The notes below the pieces were generated by a model. That model had not been told where the DNA came from. It did no database searches and saw nothing but the letters and a program-made list of their open reading frames with translations. Shown piece by piece: positions 26,515 to 35,928 of a stretch of DNA of 64,000 nt; the stretch's first letter is position 1, and each line of letters begins with the position of its first letter. This stretch comes from Pseudomonas bohemica. Its GTDB lineage: Bacteria; Pseudomonadota; Gammaproteobacteria; Pseudomonadales; Pseudomonadaceae. A program made the position numbers and the translations under genes. The stretch lies in the NCBI RefSeq assembly GCF_002934685.1, contig NZ_NKHL01000100.1, forward strand, positions 29,877 through 93,876. The letters run 5' to 3'.

Positions 26515-27678
26515 ATGGGCGAATTCGATGCCATCCGACCCTACGACGACACCGAAGTAAAAGCCGTACTCAATCGGCTGCTGGGTGACAAGGCGTTCCT
26601 CGCGATTCTCACGCATTTCCGTTTTCCGCGTCTGGCCGGCTCCCTGGGCTGGATCCTGCAGCCTGCCATCGCGCGCAAGCTGCGCCGTCAGTTCGCCGGT
26701 ATCGATTCGGTAGCGGCCTTGCAGGACAAGGTCGAACATTACGTTGACCATACAATCGAACGCGCCACCGATGGTGTGACCTACACCGGCGTTGAGCAGT
26801 TCAAGTCCGGGGTGGCCTATCTGTTTCTGGCAAACCATCGCGATATTGTGATGGACCCGGCATTCGTCAACTACGCGGTCTACCACGCAGGCCTGCCGAC
26901 GCCGCGTATTGCCATCGGCGACAACCTGCTGCAGAAGCCTTTCGTCAGCGATTTGATGCGCCTGAACAAGAGTTTCATCGTGCATCGCTCCATCACCGGG
27001 CGCCGGGAAAAGATGGCGGCGTATCAGTTGCTGTCGGCCTACATCAACCATTCGATTCGCAATGACTGCCAGTCGATCTGGATCGCCCAGGCTGAAGGTC
27101 GCGCCAAAGACGGCGACGACCGCACTGAATCGGCGATCCTCAAGATGTTTCATATGAGCCGCAAGGACGAGCCGTTCGGCGAAGTCATTCAGTCGCTGAA
27201 CCTCACGCCTGTATCGATCAGCTACGAATACGACCCTTGCGATCACGCCAAGGCGCGCGAGCTGTACATCCGCGCCACTACCGGCGGCTACACCAAGGCT
27301 CCGGGCGAAGATGACGTCAGCATCGCCCTGGGCATCACCGGCTACAAAGGCCGGGTGCACGTCAACTTTGCCCCGCCGATCACTGAAGTGTTTGAAGACA
27401 CCAAGCAGTTGGCGATCGAAATGGACCGGCAGATCCTTGGCGGCTATCGCCTGTTCCCCGTGCATTACCTGGCGTATGCGCAATGGGCCGATGCCGATCC
27501 AGGTTTGAACGTGCCAAGCGCCGCCGAAGTGTTTCCGGCCGACGAGCTGGAGCGCGCGCAGGAAGAATGGCAGCGACGACTCGATGGCTGCCCGCAAGAG
27601 CATCGTCCGTATCTGGTGCTGCAATACGCCACGCCGGTGCGCAATCAGTATCGGGTCAAGGCGGGGTTGGCGCTCTGA
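26515..27678 (+). CDS. Glycerolipid acyltransferase family protein
   Basis: Membrane-associated acyltransferase of 387 residues of the PlsC/GPAT superfamily. The catalytic block reads ANHRDIVMDPAF near residue 107; here the aspartates fall at H+2 and H+6, not the usual H+5 of H-x4-D, a variant seen in this subfamily. A second block is QAEGRAKDGDDRTE near 195. AAGAGAG lies four bases before the ATG at 26515; an adjacent ATG at 26512 is nearly on top of it. A terminator follows the gene. Substrate unknown. Confidence 0.82.
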   Translation: MGEFDAIRPYDDTEVKAVLNRLLGDKAFLAILTHFRFPRLAGSLGWILQPAIARKLRRQFAGIDSVAALQDKVEHYVDHTIERATDGVTYTGVEQFKSGVAYLFLANHRDIVMDPAFVNYAVYHAGLPTPRIAIGDNLLQKPFVSDLMRLNKSFIVHRSITGRREKMAAYQLLSAYINHSIRNDCQSIWIAQAEGRAKDGDDRTESAILKMFHMSRKDEPFGEVIQSLNLTPVSISYEYDPCDHAKARELYIRATTGGYTKAPGEDDVSIALGITGYKGRVHVNFAPPITEVFEDTKQLAIEMDRQILGGYRLFPVHYLAYAQWADADPGLNVPSAAEVFPADELERAQEEWQRRLDGCPQEHRPYLVLQYATPVRNQYRVKAGLAL

Positions 27679-27695
27679 TGACGGCAGCTTGAAGA

Positions 27696-27721
27696 ACGGC
27701 GCTCAAAAAGCGCCGTTTTTG
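27696..27721 (+). terminator. Rho-independent terminator after the acyltransferase gene
   Basis: Perfect 8-bp stem ACGGCGCT/AGCGCCGT with a five-base loop, then TTTTT. Confidence 0.88.
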
Positions 27722-27809
27722 TTGCTTCACAGATAACGCCCCGACGATGCAAAACCTGCAGGGGCCGCGTTTACATCGGAACACGGGCTCGCGCCGCAGA
27801 TCCTCTGGA

Positions 27810-28079
27810 CTAGATCTTGGTACTCACCCACGACAACATCAACGCAAACGCCAGGCACGCGGCCCCGATCCGGTAGCTGAATCGGATCATGCGCAGCGTG
27901 GGCACATCCATCATATGCATGGGCTCATCGATCGGCGCCTGTTCGGTGAGGTTGTTCAGGTGCGTGGTCTGGCGCTGCTCGTGGCTGCGAGTGGTGTGTA
28001 ACAGCCAGATGCCGGGGCCCGCCGCCAGCAGCGCGAACAGATTGATGACCATCCTGGGGGAATGCTGGATGAGCGACAT
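27810..28079 (-). CDS. Small membrane protein of unknown function
   Basis: 89 residues with two predicted membrane helices (about 10-28, VINLFALLAAGPGIWLL; and about 68-86, ACLAFALMLSWV) joined by a polar, charged loop. GAGG lies four bases before the ATG at 28079. It is divergent from the next small gene. Not recognised as a known family. Confidence 0.6.
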   Translation of the reverse strand: MSLIQHSPRMVINLFALLAAGPGIWLLHTTRSHEQRQTTHLNNLTEQAPIDEPMHMMDVPTLRMIRFSYRIGAACLAFALMLSWVSTKI

Positions 28080-28215
28080 GGGGCCTCGATGGCGCAAGAT
28101 CAGGGGCGCCGCAGTTCGGTGGGGTCTACCGATTACGGTATCGCCTGTCACCTTAACGTCACCTGAACCGGTCACTGTGTAGCGCCTCATCAGCCCCATC
28201 CAGACCGGAGTTTCC

Positions 28216-28419
28216 ATGCTGCATGCCCATAACCAGGACCGCCTTTACCTCATCGCCCCCAGCGATGAGCAACAAGCCTTGATCGATGGCCTGGCGTTCA
28301 ACGTTCAGGATCGCCACTGGCTGGTCTATTGCGCCCTGGGCGGGCATCAACACCACGATTTGCCTGAGGTGGATCTGATGACGGGGGTCAGCATTCTGGA
28401 TTTTTATCAGACGGCTTAA
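28216..28419 (+). CDS. Small hypothetical protein
   Basis: 67 residues starting MLHAHNQDRLYLIAPSDEQ, acidic, with no signal peptide or membrane segment. CGGAG lies five bases before the ATG. Coding-like composition and a good ribosome-binding site support it; no family recognised. Confidence 0.6.
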   Translation: MLHAHNQDRLYLIAPSDEQQALIDGLAFNVQDRHWLVYCALGGHQHHDLPEVDLMTGVSILDFYQTA

Positions 28420-28490
28420 GCATCTGCTGGATATCTTTTGATCGACGCTCGGATCGAATACAGCCTGAGCCCAGGATCTACCGGGCATGA

Positions 28491-28522
28491 AAAACCCCGG
28501 CATCTCACAATACCGGGGCTTT
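28491..28522 (-). terminator. Terminator of the YajG gene
   Basis: CCCCGG/CCGGGG stem with a 12-base loop; on the minus strand it is followed by TTTTT, 20 bases after the YajG stop codon. The other face also has a short T run. Confidence 0.75.
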
Positions 28523-28541
28523 TCGAAACTGCCTTGAAGGC

Positions 28542-29123
28542 TTACTGGCCCAACAGTCGGCCGATGGTCTGATCCTGGAACAGACGGGTCAGCGCATCGC
28601 TGAGTACGTCGCCGATCAGCTTGGTGTTGGTTTCTTCGTTGGGCGCCATGCCGAAACGTTGATCAAGGGAAGCGGCATAGCGGCCGTTATAGCTGTGACC
28701 GTTATTCTGCACGTCTGCGCGGAATGTCGAGCTGATGTTGGCCTCGGTTACGTACAAACCTTCCTTGGGGGACTGATATTTCAGCTCGGCCAGGGTCACT
28801 GTCAGTTGAGGGCCGTTGCCCCCTTGAACCGGGGTGAAGCCCAGCAGGCGCACGGCCGCCTCTGCCTGGGCCTGGAGCTGTGGAACAAGCTGCTGGCCAT
28901 CGACGCTGATCGAACTGGTTTCAGGGTACAGGCCGCCACGCGTTCCGAGGGTCGGCGAAGGGCGACCGTCAACGACCCGCACCACCACTTGCTGACCGTG
29001 CCCTACTGGCGCCAGCTGGGCGTTCAGCTTGGGTTGCGGGTTAAGTGATTGCGGACTGTGGGCACATCCCACCAGCGTCAGACTGCCGACAGCAAGCAAA
29101 CCGAACAAAACACGACGCAACAT
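28542..29123 (-). CDS. YajG-family lipoprotein
   Basis: Outer membrane lipoprotein of 193 residues with lipobox LTLVGC (Cys20) and the YajG-type domain with VVVRVVDGRPSPTLGTRGG near residue 50. The start at 29123 is preferred because GGAG is eight bases upstream; the ATG at 29129 sits only two bases from it. Function of the family is unknown; some members sit in envelope-stress or cell-wall contexts. Confidence 0.85.
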   Translation of the reverse strand: MLRRVLFGLLAVGSLTLVGCAHSPQSLNPQPKLNAQLAPVGHGQQVVVRVVDGRPSPTLGTRGGLYPETSSISVDGQQLVPQLQAQAEAAVRLLGFTPVQGGNGPQLTVTLAELKYQSPKEGLYVTEANISSTFRADVQNNGHSYNGRYAASLDQRFGMAPNEETNTKLIGDVLSDALTRLFQDQTIGRLLGQ

Positions 29124-29353
29124 GCTCATCTCTCCATGGGCCAAGGCACAAATTGTGCGGCAGTATAACGACCTCCTAAGGTCGCTCACTAGCGTAAAGA
29201 TACGACATAGTGCCACCTTCGCGGTTCCCGCCCTGACAAGGCCCCAACGCCATCAAGCGTCATCACGACATCATCGCGCAACAGCAACGTCACAGCGATG
29301 TCATCGCCGCACGACATACTTTTCACAACTGCCCAAAACCCGGAGTGCTCGCC

Positions 29354-29587
29354 GTGGACTTTCTCTGGTTCCTGTTTTCGCCGCAACGCCGCCACCGCCA
29401 CTACGCCCGCCTCGATCAGCACGGCATCTGCCTGTCGTTCAAGCACTGCCCCAACGCGCCGCAGGGCCATGAATGGGTCGAAATCAGCGAGCCCAACCTG
29501 AACTGGCTGCACAAGCCTCTCCCCGCCAGCGCCCGCGTCAGCCCCCGCCTACGTGCGATTACCGCCCGGCAATTGCTCAGCATCTGA
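29354..29587 (+). CDS. Small hypothetical protein
   Basis: 77 residues beginning with a GTG (DFLWFLFSPQRRHRHYARLD). CGGAG lies eight bases upstream; a second GTG at 29345 overlaps that site and is less likely. Arg/His rich with a short hydrophobic N-terminus. Gene is plausible but the family was not recognised. Confidence 0.55.
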   Translation: MDFLWFLFSPQRRHRHYARLDQHGICLSFKHCPNAPQGHEWVEISEPNLNWLHKPLPASARVSPRLRAITARQLLSI

Positions 29588-30317
29588 CCGAACGGCGAAT
29601 AAAAGTCATTTTTTCTGGATCATTTCTGCGCGTTTCATCGCTATAATCGTCCCCCGATTATAAGGACGTCTCCTGATCGGGCCTCGCAGCACCGCTGATA
29701 CCTGTTATCAGCTCCTCCGTATCGCCCACAGAGAGCCTTCCACACAGACATGTGCAGCCCGGTGTGCCGCCCTGCGAGCATGAAAGTGTCGATTGACTCG
29801 AACCTTTCGCGCCCACCATTGCCCACACTGAGTTCGAACCTGATCTGCCGGAGCTGCCATCGCGCAGCCCCTTTTTTGAGGTTCGCGTCTCCAAAAGAGC
29901 GTGAAAAAAACGGGTTTTCACAACTTCACAAGAGTGTGGCAAGCAAATGAATAGTTACGCGTTTGTAAATGCACCGTTAACGTCTGACCCAGCCCCCTTG
30001 CACAGGACCGAGCGCAGCGCAGCCTCCACAACCAGAGCCTGAGCCTGTCCACTACGGATTTGGTTGCATGATCGTGCGTGTTGACGATGGTCGAATGGCT
30101 GTCCAGGCCAAAAAATGAGTTCATGCTTTCCACAAAAGCATCAACCAGGCCCTCTCAAGGCGTGCGCTGAAATGCAAAAAATTGCGAAGAATCGGACATG
30201 ACGCTCCCGGTCGGGTGGTACGAGGCACTGCGCGAAAACGCGCCGCCCGCCCCCGGCAACTGACCTCGGGAACCCATGCCGTCAATTTGGTGCTGCAGAT
30301 TTTTTGGAGACGCGTTA
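29588..30317 (+). other. Long leader or intergenic region upstream of mqo
   Basis: 730 bases without a convincing gene. A TATAAT box at 29642-29647 inside CGCTATAATCG could start a transcript whose 5' untranslated region would then be about 660 bases. The area 29830-29960 contains A- and T-rich tracts and a short hairpin-like GCGTGAAAAAAACGG. Short frames on both strands lack ribosome-binding sites or family character. It may hold an unannotated small RNA or a structured leader. Confidence 0.4.
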
Positions 30318-31823
30318 ATGGCGCATAACGAAGCAGTCGACGTAGTACTGGTCGGGGCAGGCATCATGAGTGCCACCCTCGCAGTGCTGCTAAAGGAGCT
30401 CGACCCAAGCCTCACAGTCGAGGTTGTCGAGCTGATGGATTCCGGTGCCGCGGAGAGTTCCAACCCCTGGAACAATGCCGGTACCGGCCACGCCGGCCTG
30501 TGCGAGCTGAACTACACGCCGGAAGCGGCCGATGGCTCGATCGACACCAAGAAAGCAATTCACATCAACACCCAGTTCGAAGTCTCGAAGCAGTTCTGGG
30601 CCTACCTGGCTCGCACGGGCACTTTCGGTTCTTCGCGCTCCTTCATCACGCCGGTCCCGCACCTGAGTTTCGTGCAGGGCGAAAAAGGCATGGCGTATCT
30701 GAAAAAACGCTACGAAGCGCTGCGCAAGCACCATGCCTTCGCGTCGATGGAATACACCGAAGACAAAGCCAAACTGGCGGAGTGGATGCCGCTCATGATG
30801 CCGGGCCGCCCTGCCGATGAGCCGATCGCCGCGACCCGTGTCATGCATGGCACCGACGTCAACTTCGGCAACCTCACCAATCAGTTGCTCAAGCACCTGG
30901 CCAGCGCACCTAATGCGCAGGTCAAGTACTGCAAGCGTGTCACCGGCCTGACCCGCAAGGGCGCTGGCTGGAGCGTGACCATCAAGGACGTCAACAGCGG
31001 CGGCACTCGCGAAATCGACGCCAAATTCGTATTCCTCGGCGCGGGCGGTGCGGCATTGCCGCTGCTGCAAATGTCCGGCATCGAAGAAGGCAAAGGCTTC
31101 GGCGGCTTCCCGGTGAGCGGCCAGTGGCTGCGCTGCGACAACCCTGAAGTGGTCAAGCACCACCAGGCCAAGGTCTACAGCCAGGCGGCCGTCGGCTCGC
31201 CACCGATGTCGGTTCCGCACCTGGACACCCGCGTCGTCGACGGCAAGACCTCGCTGCTGTTCGGGCCTTACGCCGGTTTCACCACCAAGTTCCTCAAGCA
31301 CGGTTCGCTAATGGACCTGCCGCTGTCGATCCGCGCCGCCAACATCGCGCCAATGCTGGCCGTGGCTCGCGACAACATGGACCTGACCAAATACCTGATC
31401 AGCGAAGTGCGGCAGTCGATGGACCAACGTCTGGAAGCCCTGCGTCGTTTCTACCCGCAGGCCAAGGCCGAAGACTGGCGCCTGGAAGTGGCCGGTCAGC
31501 GCGTGCAGATCATCAAGAAAGACCCGAAGAAAGGCGGCGTCCTGCAATTCGGTACCGAACTGGTGTCGGCCAAGGACGGTTCCCTTGCAGCGCTGCTGGG
31601 GGCCTCTCCAGGTGCTTCGGTGACGGTTTCGATCATGCTTGACCTGATCGAACGCTGCTTCCCCGAAAAAACCAAAACCGAATGGGCCGCCAAGCTCAAT
31701 GAAATCTTCCCGGCTCGGGAAAAAGCCCTGGAAACCGACGCGCAGTTGTATCAGCGTGTCAGCGCCCAGAGCGACGAGAGCCTGGACCTGGTTTCAAGCA
31801 GCCCGGCGGCAAGCTTTGCCTGA
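30318..31823 (+). CDS. mqo: Malate:quinone oxidoreductase
   Basis: Membrane-associated FAD enzyme of the TCA cycle that oxidises malate to oxaloacetate and passes electrons to quinone. 501 residues, normal family length. The FAD-binding [18 protein letters not shown] is at residues 8-25, and the family block [20 protein letters not shown] follows near 50. GGAG lies nine bases before the ATG at 30318. A terminator follows. P. aeruginosa carries mqoB with the same neighbours (PA4640-PA4647). Confidence 0.96.
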   Translation: MAHNEAVDVVLVGAGIMSATLAVLLKELDPSLTVEVVELMDSGAAESSNPWNNAGTGHAGLCELNYTPEAADGSIDTKKAIHINTQFEVSKQFWAYLARTGTFGSSRSFITPVPHLSFVQGEKGMAYLKKRYEALRKHHAFASMEYTEDKAKLAEWMPLMMPGRPADEPIAATRVMHGTDVNFGNLTNQLLKHLASAPNAQVKYCKRVTGLTRKGAGWSVTIKDVNSGGTREIDAKFVFLGAGGAALPLLQMSGIEEGKGFGGFPVSGQWLRCDNPEVVKHHQAKVYSQAAVGSPPMSVPHLDTRVVDGKTSLLFGPYAGFTTKFLKHGSLMDLPLSIRAANIAPMLAVARDNMDLTKYLISEVRQSMDQRLEALRRFYPQAKAEDWRLEVAGQRVQIIKKDPKKGGVLQFGTELVSAKDGSLAALLGASPGASVTVSIMLDLIERCFPEKTKTEWAAKLNEIFPAREKALETDAQLYQRVSAQSDESLDLVSSSPAASFA

Positions 31824-31860
31824 TTCAGAGATTTTTCTGAATGGGTGAAAAAACTGAAAG

Positions 31861-31884
31861 CCCCGCCCACGCAGCGGGGTTTCC
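31861..31884 (+). terminator. Terminator between mqo and the PA4642-like gene
   Basis: CCCCGC/GCGGGG stem with a seven-base loop, followed by TTT and a short pyrimidine run; lies 37 bases after the mqo stop. Confidence 0.65.
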
Positions 31885-31934
31885 AGTCTTTGCGCCTTAT
31901 CAAGGCGATAGGAATAGCCAAAACAGGCCGGTAA

Positions 31935-32222
31935 TCAGCCTCGTGCTTTGTCGATCAACTCGATATATTCCTCAGCGTTGCGCTGATCCTTGATCAGAGC
32001 GACGAAGTCATTGCCCTGTTCATCCTTGCCATCCAGGTCGTAGCCTGCTTCCTTGAAGAACCGCAAAAAACGCTCGAAGTCGCCAACGCGCAGGCCGCGA
32101 TAGGCCTTGATCAGTTTGTGCAGCGACGGCGAAGTCGCATCGACCGGCTCGAAATCCAGGAACAGTTTGATCTGGGCATCGCCGATTTCATCGCCAATCA
32201 CCTGCTTCTTATCTTTACGCAT
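31935..32222 (-). CDS. PA4642-family conserved protein
   Basis: 95-residue acidic cytoplasmic protein (MRKDKKQVIGDEIGDAQIK). I recognise it as the family named after P. aeruginosa PA4642, located next to mqoB there too. GGAG is eight bases before the ATG at 32222. Function unknown. Confidence 0.8.
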   Translation of the reverse strand: MRKDKKQVIGDEIGDAQIKLFLDFEPVDATSPSLHKLIKAYRGLRVGDFERFLRFFKEAGYDLDGKDEQGNDFVALIKDQRNAEEYIELIDKARG

Positions 32223-32290
32223 TGCGGACTCCAACTGACTTTGCGGGACATTTCACGGGCGGGCAGTTTACCCCTCGCCCGGCCACGGGC

Positions 32291-32776
32291 TCAACGCGCG
32301 CGTACGCTGCCGGTGTGCAAGTCGGCCCAGACATGGCCGTTGGCGTAGCTGAGGAACTGGCAATAAACCTTTTCGCTGCGCAGCAGATCGACCAGCACGC
32401 GGTATTGGCTCGCCGGGTAATACAGGGTCAGGGTTCGGCTGGCTTCATCATAAGCCGGCTTTTTCAGGCTTTTACTCTCGCCGTCGAAGTGAATCAGCAC
32501 CTCGGAAATCGTCGCGCCCTTGTTCATGGGTTTGCCTTTTAGGCGCAGGCTCAGCGGGGAGGTGACGGGAATGGGTTGCTGGTTCGACTGACGCTGACTA
32601 CCGACAACGATCGAGTAGTCGGTGATCTGCAGCAATTGCTGCTGCTCGGGCTCACCTTCACGCACGGACAATTCGTCGGGCGGCAGGTATTGAGCGTGCA
32701 TGGGTTCAGCGAGTGCGGGGAGCGGCAGGGTCAACAGCAACATCAACGCAGCTGTACTACGAAACGATAACGTCAT
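32291..32776 (-). CDS. Secreted hypothetical protein
   Basis: 161 residues with a clear signal peptide (residues 1-23, LMLLLTLPLPALA) and no lipobox, so probably periplasmic. The body is rich in beta-prone and polar residues and has no recognised domain. Same strand as its neighbours in the mqo-hpt interval, a position held by uncharacterised genes in P. aeruginosa. Confidence 0.75.
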   Translation of the reverse strand: MTLSFRSTAALMLLLTLPLPALAEPMHAQYLPPDELSVREGEPEQQQLLQITDYSIVVGSQRQSNQQPIPVTSPLSLRLKGKPMNKGATISEVLIHFDGESKSLKKPAYDEASRTLTLYYPASQYRVLVDLLRSEKVYCQFLSYANGHVWADLHTGSVRAR

Positions 32777-32828
32777 GGGTGCCTCCCGAACAAAGTGGCA
32801 GGCACTCTAACAGGGATGACACATGTCT

Positions 32829-32917
32829 TGTAGGAGCATGCTTACCCGCGATGGCATCGGCATAACCAAGACGGTGGCCCTTCATACAACGCTTCGCGGG
32901 CAAGCGCGCTCCTACGG
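32829..32917. repeat. REP pair, class B
   Basis: Inverted pair TGTAGGAGCATGCTTACCCGC and GCGGGCAAGCGCGCTCCTACG. Confidence 0.8.
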
Positions 32918-32933
32918 CAAACCTGGCACCTGC

Positions 32934-33491
32934 TTACATTCCTTTTACGGCATAGATCCCAGCAGCGTTACGCCAGTAACCTTTGTAATCCATGCCGTAG
33001 CCGAAGATGTAACGGTCAATGCACGGCAGGCCGACGAAATCGGCTTTCAGATCCGGGCGTGCCTTGCGGTTGTGATCCTTGTCGATCAGCACGGCGGTAT
33101 GAACTGCGCGGGCACCGGCGTGTTTGCAGAAGTCGATGATTGCACCCAGGGTGTGGCCTTCATCGAGAATGTCATCAATGATCAGCACGTCGCGATCGAT
33201 GAACGAGACTTCAGGCTTGGCTTTCCAGAACAACTCGCCGCCGCTGGTTTCATTGCGATAACGGGTCGCGTGCAGATAGGAGGCTTCCAGCGGGAAGCTC
33301 AGATGCGTCAGCAGCTTGCCCGCGAAAATCAGGCCACCATTCATCACGCAGAACACGACCGGGTTGCGGTCGGCCAGCACGCTGTTGATTTGCTCGCCGA
33401 CGCGAGCGATTGACGCCTCGACTTCATCGTTGGTGTAGAGGCAGTCAGCCTCGCGCATGACTTGACGGATATGCTCGAGATCAGCGGACAT
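32934..33491 (-). CDS. hpt: Hypoxanthine-guanine phosphoribosyltransferase
   Basis: Purine salvage enzyme of 185 residues that converts hypoxanthine or guanine with PRPP to IMP or GMP. The PRPP-binding motif VLIIDDILDEGHTLGAII lies near residues 100-117 and the flexible loop region HATRYRNETSGGELFW near 73. GGAGG lies five bases before the ATG at 33491. It is divergent from upp-uraA, so salvage of purines and pyrimidines is co-located. Confidence 0.9.
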   Translation of the reverse strand: MSADLEHIRQVMREADCLYTNDEVEASIARVGEQINSVLADRNPVVFCVMNGGLIFAGKLLTHLSFPLEASYLHATRYRNETSGGELFWKAKPEVSFIDRDVLIIDDILDEGHTLGAIIDFCKHAGARAVHTAVLIDKDHNRKARPDLKADFVGLPCIDRYIFGYGMDYKGYWRNAAGIYAVKGM

Positions 33492-33829
33492 GACACCCTC
33501 CAGGGGGGCTGTGTAAGGAAAAGCGGGCAAAGGTACGCATCCGTCCTCCTCAGAGCAAGTGTTTCTGGACTAACGTTGCACAGACTCCTCACGAAAAGTG
33601 GCTGCGCTCGCCCATGCTGCATTAAAAACAGGCTCGCAATGCTCATTTAGGCCCCTAAACTCGCTTGCTCGCCTCTTTTTGCCATGCCTGGCCTTCGCTC
33701 GCCGACTTTATCGTGAAGAAGCTCCGTCCCATTAATGTAAGAAACCCGAACCTAACCGGTAAGACAAGTTACAGCTGAATAGATTAACCTAAGCCGTTTT
33801 TTTTGCCCGCCCGCTGGAGCCTTCCCTTT
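33492..33829. other. Divergent promoter region between hpt and upp
   Basis: 338 bases without a gene. It contains a direct repeat of AACCTAA (about 33750 and 33787) and a run of eight T residues shortly before upp, but no GC-rich stem ahead of that run. Must hold the promoters of hpt and upp-uraA; none could be assigned with confidence. Confidence 0.35.
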
Positions 33830-34468
33830 ATGCCCATTCGTGAGATCCGCCATCCGCTGATCCGTCACAAGCTCGGCCTCATGCGCCGCGCCGATATCAG
33901 CACCAAGAATTTTCGTGAACTGGCGCAGGAAGTAGGCGCGCTGCTGACCTACGAGGCGACCAAGGACCTGCCACTGGAAACCTACGACATCCAGGGTTGG
34001 GCCGGGACCGTCCAGGTTGAAAAAATTGCTGGCAAGAAGATTACCGTGGTGCCGATCCTGCGCGCCGGCATCGGCATGCTCGAAGGCGTGCTGAGCCTGA
34101 TTCCGGGCGCCAAGGTCAGTGCCGTGGGTGTCGCTCGCAATGAAGAAACCCTCGAAGCGCATACCTATCTGGAAAAACTCGCCCCTGAGATCGACCAGCG
34201 TCTGGCGCTGATCATCGACCCGATGCTGGCCACTGGCGGCTCGATGGTCGCCACCATCGATCTGCTGAAAAAAGCCGGTTGCCGCGACATCCGCGCCATG
34301 GTGCTGGTGGCGGCCCCGGAAGGTATTACGGTCGTGGAGAAAGCGCATCCCGACGTGCAGCTCTACACTGCGTCCGTCGACCAACGCCTGAACGAGCACG
34401 GCTATATCATTCCGGGTCTGGGCGATGCCGGTGACAAGATTTTCGGCACCAAGCAGAAGGACGCCTGA
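33830..34468 (+). CDS. upp: Uracil phosphoribosyltransferase
   Basis: Converts uracil and PRPP to UMP in the cytoplasm. 212 residues, normal length. The start [19 protein letters not shown] is the canonical one (ATG at 33830), TGGAG stands 12 bases upstream. The PRPP-binding motif [17 protein letters not shown] lies near residues 128-144, and [12 protein letters not shown] near 78. Its TGA overlaps the ATG of uraA. Confidence 0.97.
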   Translation: MPIREIRHPLIRHKLGLMRRADISTKNFRELAQEVGALLTYEATKDLPLETYDIQGWAGTVQVEKIAGKKITVVPILRAGIGMLEGVLSLIPGAKVSAVGVARNEETLEAHTYLEKLAPEIDQRLALIIDPMLATGGSMVATIDLLKKAGCRDIRAMVLVAAPEGITVVEKAHPDVQLYTASVDQRLNEHGYIIPGLGDAGDKIFGTKQKDA

Positions 34469-35748
34469 TGAAGCAGGACGAGTTCAACGATCCACTGTGG
34501 CGTACCGTACTGTCGGGTGCCCAAATGCTGTTCGTGGCCTTCGGCGCGCTGGTGCTGATGCCGCTGATCACCGGGCTTGACCCCAATGTTGCGTTGTTCA
34601 CCGCAGGCTTAGGCACGCTGTGTTTCCAAGTGGTGACGGGGCGTCAGGTGCCGGTTTTCCTGGCGTCGAGTTTTGCGTTCATTACGCCGATCATTCTCGC
34701 CAAGGGCCAGTTCGGTCTGGCGGCGACCATGGGCGGCGTGATGGCGGCGGGCTTCGTCTATACCTTCCTCGGCCTTGCGGTGAAGATCAAAGGCACCGGT
34801 TTCATCGATCGGCTGCTGCCGCCAGTGGTGATCGGGCCGGTGATCATCTCTATCGGTTTGGCGATGGCGCCGATTGCCGCCAACATGGCGATGGGTCGAA
34901 CGGGCGATGGCGCAGCGGAGCTGATCCCGTACAACACGGCGATCGTGATCTCGATGGCCGCGCTGCTGACCACGCTGATCGTGGCGGTGTTCGGCAAAGG
35001 GATTTTCCGTCTGGTGCCGATCATCTCCGGCGTGCTGGTCGGTTTTGCGCTGTCGTTCTATTTCGGCGTGGTCGATGTGGCGAAGATCGCTGCAGCGCCG
35101 TGGCTGGACATTCCGCACTTCACCGCGCCGGAATTCAACTGGCAGGCGATCCTGTTCATCGTGCCTGTGGCCTTGGCGCCAGCTATCGAGCATATCGGTG
35201 GGGTGATTGCGGTCGGCAGTGTCACGGGGCGTGATTATCTGAAGAAGCCGGGCCTGCATCGCACGCTGCTGGGTGACGGTATTGCGACGACGGTTGCCGG
35301 CGCATTCGGGGGCCCGCCCAACACCACGTACGCCGAGGTGACGGGCGCGGTAATGCTGACCAAGAATTACAACCCGAAGATCATGACCTGGGCAGCGATC
35401 TTTGCTATCGCCTTGGCATTCATCGGCAAATTCGGGGCGCTGTTGCAGAGCATCCCGGTGCCGGTGATGGGCGGGATTCTATGTCTGCTGTTCGGCTCTA
35501 TTGCCGCGGTCGGCATGAACACGCTGATTCGCCATAAGGTCGATCTGGCCGAAGCGCGCAATCTGGTGATCGTTTCGGTGACGCTGGTGTTTGGGATCGG
35601 TGGCGTATTGATCGGCACCGGTAACGGCCCGGACGACTTCGGCATGAAGGGCATTGCGCTGTGTGCCGTGACCGCAATCGTGCTGAACCTGATTCTGCCG
35701 GGCAACGACGCCTGGAAGAACAAGCATCTGGATGATCAGTTGCCTTAG
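34468..35748 (+). CDS. uraA: Uracil-xanthine permease (UraA)
   Basis: Inner membrane uracil:proton symporter of the NCS2 family, 426 residues with about 14 membrane segments. Family features are the QVLFVAFGALVLMPLITGLDP-like N-terminal region (here QMLFVAFGALVLMP), and APAIEHIGGVIAVGSVTGRD near residue 240. Its ATG overlaps the upp TGA, so uptake and phosphoribosylation of uracil are translationally coupled. A strong terminator follows. Confidence 0.96.
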   Translation: MKQDEFNDPLWRTVLSGAQMLFVAFGALVLMPLITGLDPNVALFTAGLGTLCFQVVTGRQVPVFLASSFAFITPIILAKGQFGLAATMGGVMAAGFVYTFLGLAVKIKGTGFIDRLLPPVVIGPVIISIGLAMAPIAANMAMGRTGDGAAELIPYNTAIVISMAALLTTLIVAVFGKGIFRLVPIISGVLVGFALSFYFGVVDVAKIAAAPWLDIPHFTAPEFNWQAILFIVPVALAPAIEHIGGVIAVGSVTGRDYLKKPGLHRTLLGDGIATTVAGAFGGPPNTTYAEVTGAVMLTKNYNPKIMTWAAIFAIALAFIGKFGALLQSIPVPVMGGILCLLFGSIAAVGMNTLIRHKVDLAEARNLVIVSVTLVFGIGGVLIGTGNGPDDFGMKGIALCAVTAIVLNLILPGNDAWKNKHLDDQLP

Positions 35749-35762
35749 TTTCACCGGAATTG

Positions 35763-35800
35763 AAAAAAGGGTGCGCCAGTAACTGACGCACCCTTTTTTT
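35763..35800 (+). terminator. Rho-independent terminator after uraA
   Basis: GGGTGCG/CGCACCC stem flanked by A6 and T7, so it can act in both directions. Confidence 0.92.
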
Positions 35801-35816
35801 CCCATGTAGATATCCC

Positions 35817-35910
35817 CTGTGGATGTGAGCCGGCTCACCAAGAGGCTAAAACATCCGCAACATCTTCTGCGGTTGAAAGTAAGTCTTCGTGAGCAAGCTC
35901 ACTCCCACAG
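35817..35910. repeat. REP pair, class A
   Basis: Inverted pair CTGTGGATGTGAGCCGGCTCAC (degenerate) and GTGAGCAAGCTCACTCCCACAG between uraA and hemH. Confidence 0.8.
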
Positions 35911-35928
35911 TTTTGACACGCGCATACC

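Noticed and set aside
29658..29942. 94-codon minus-strand frame upstream of mqo
   Set aside because: Low-complexity, Gly/Ser/Cys rich, no ribosome-binding site and no family; treated as part of an untranslated region.
33780..33829. T8 tract before upp considered as a leader terminator or attenuator
   Set aside because: No stable GC-rich stem precedes the T tract.
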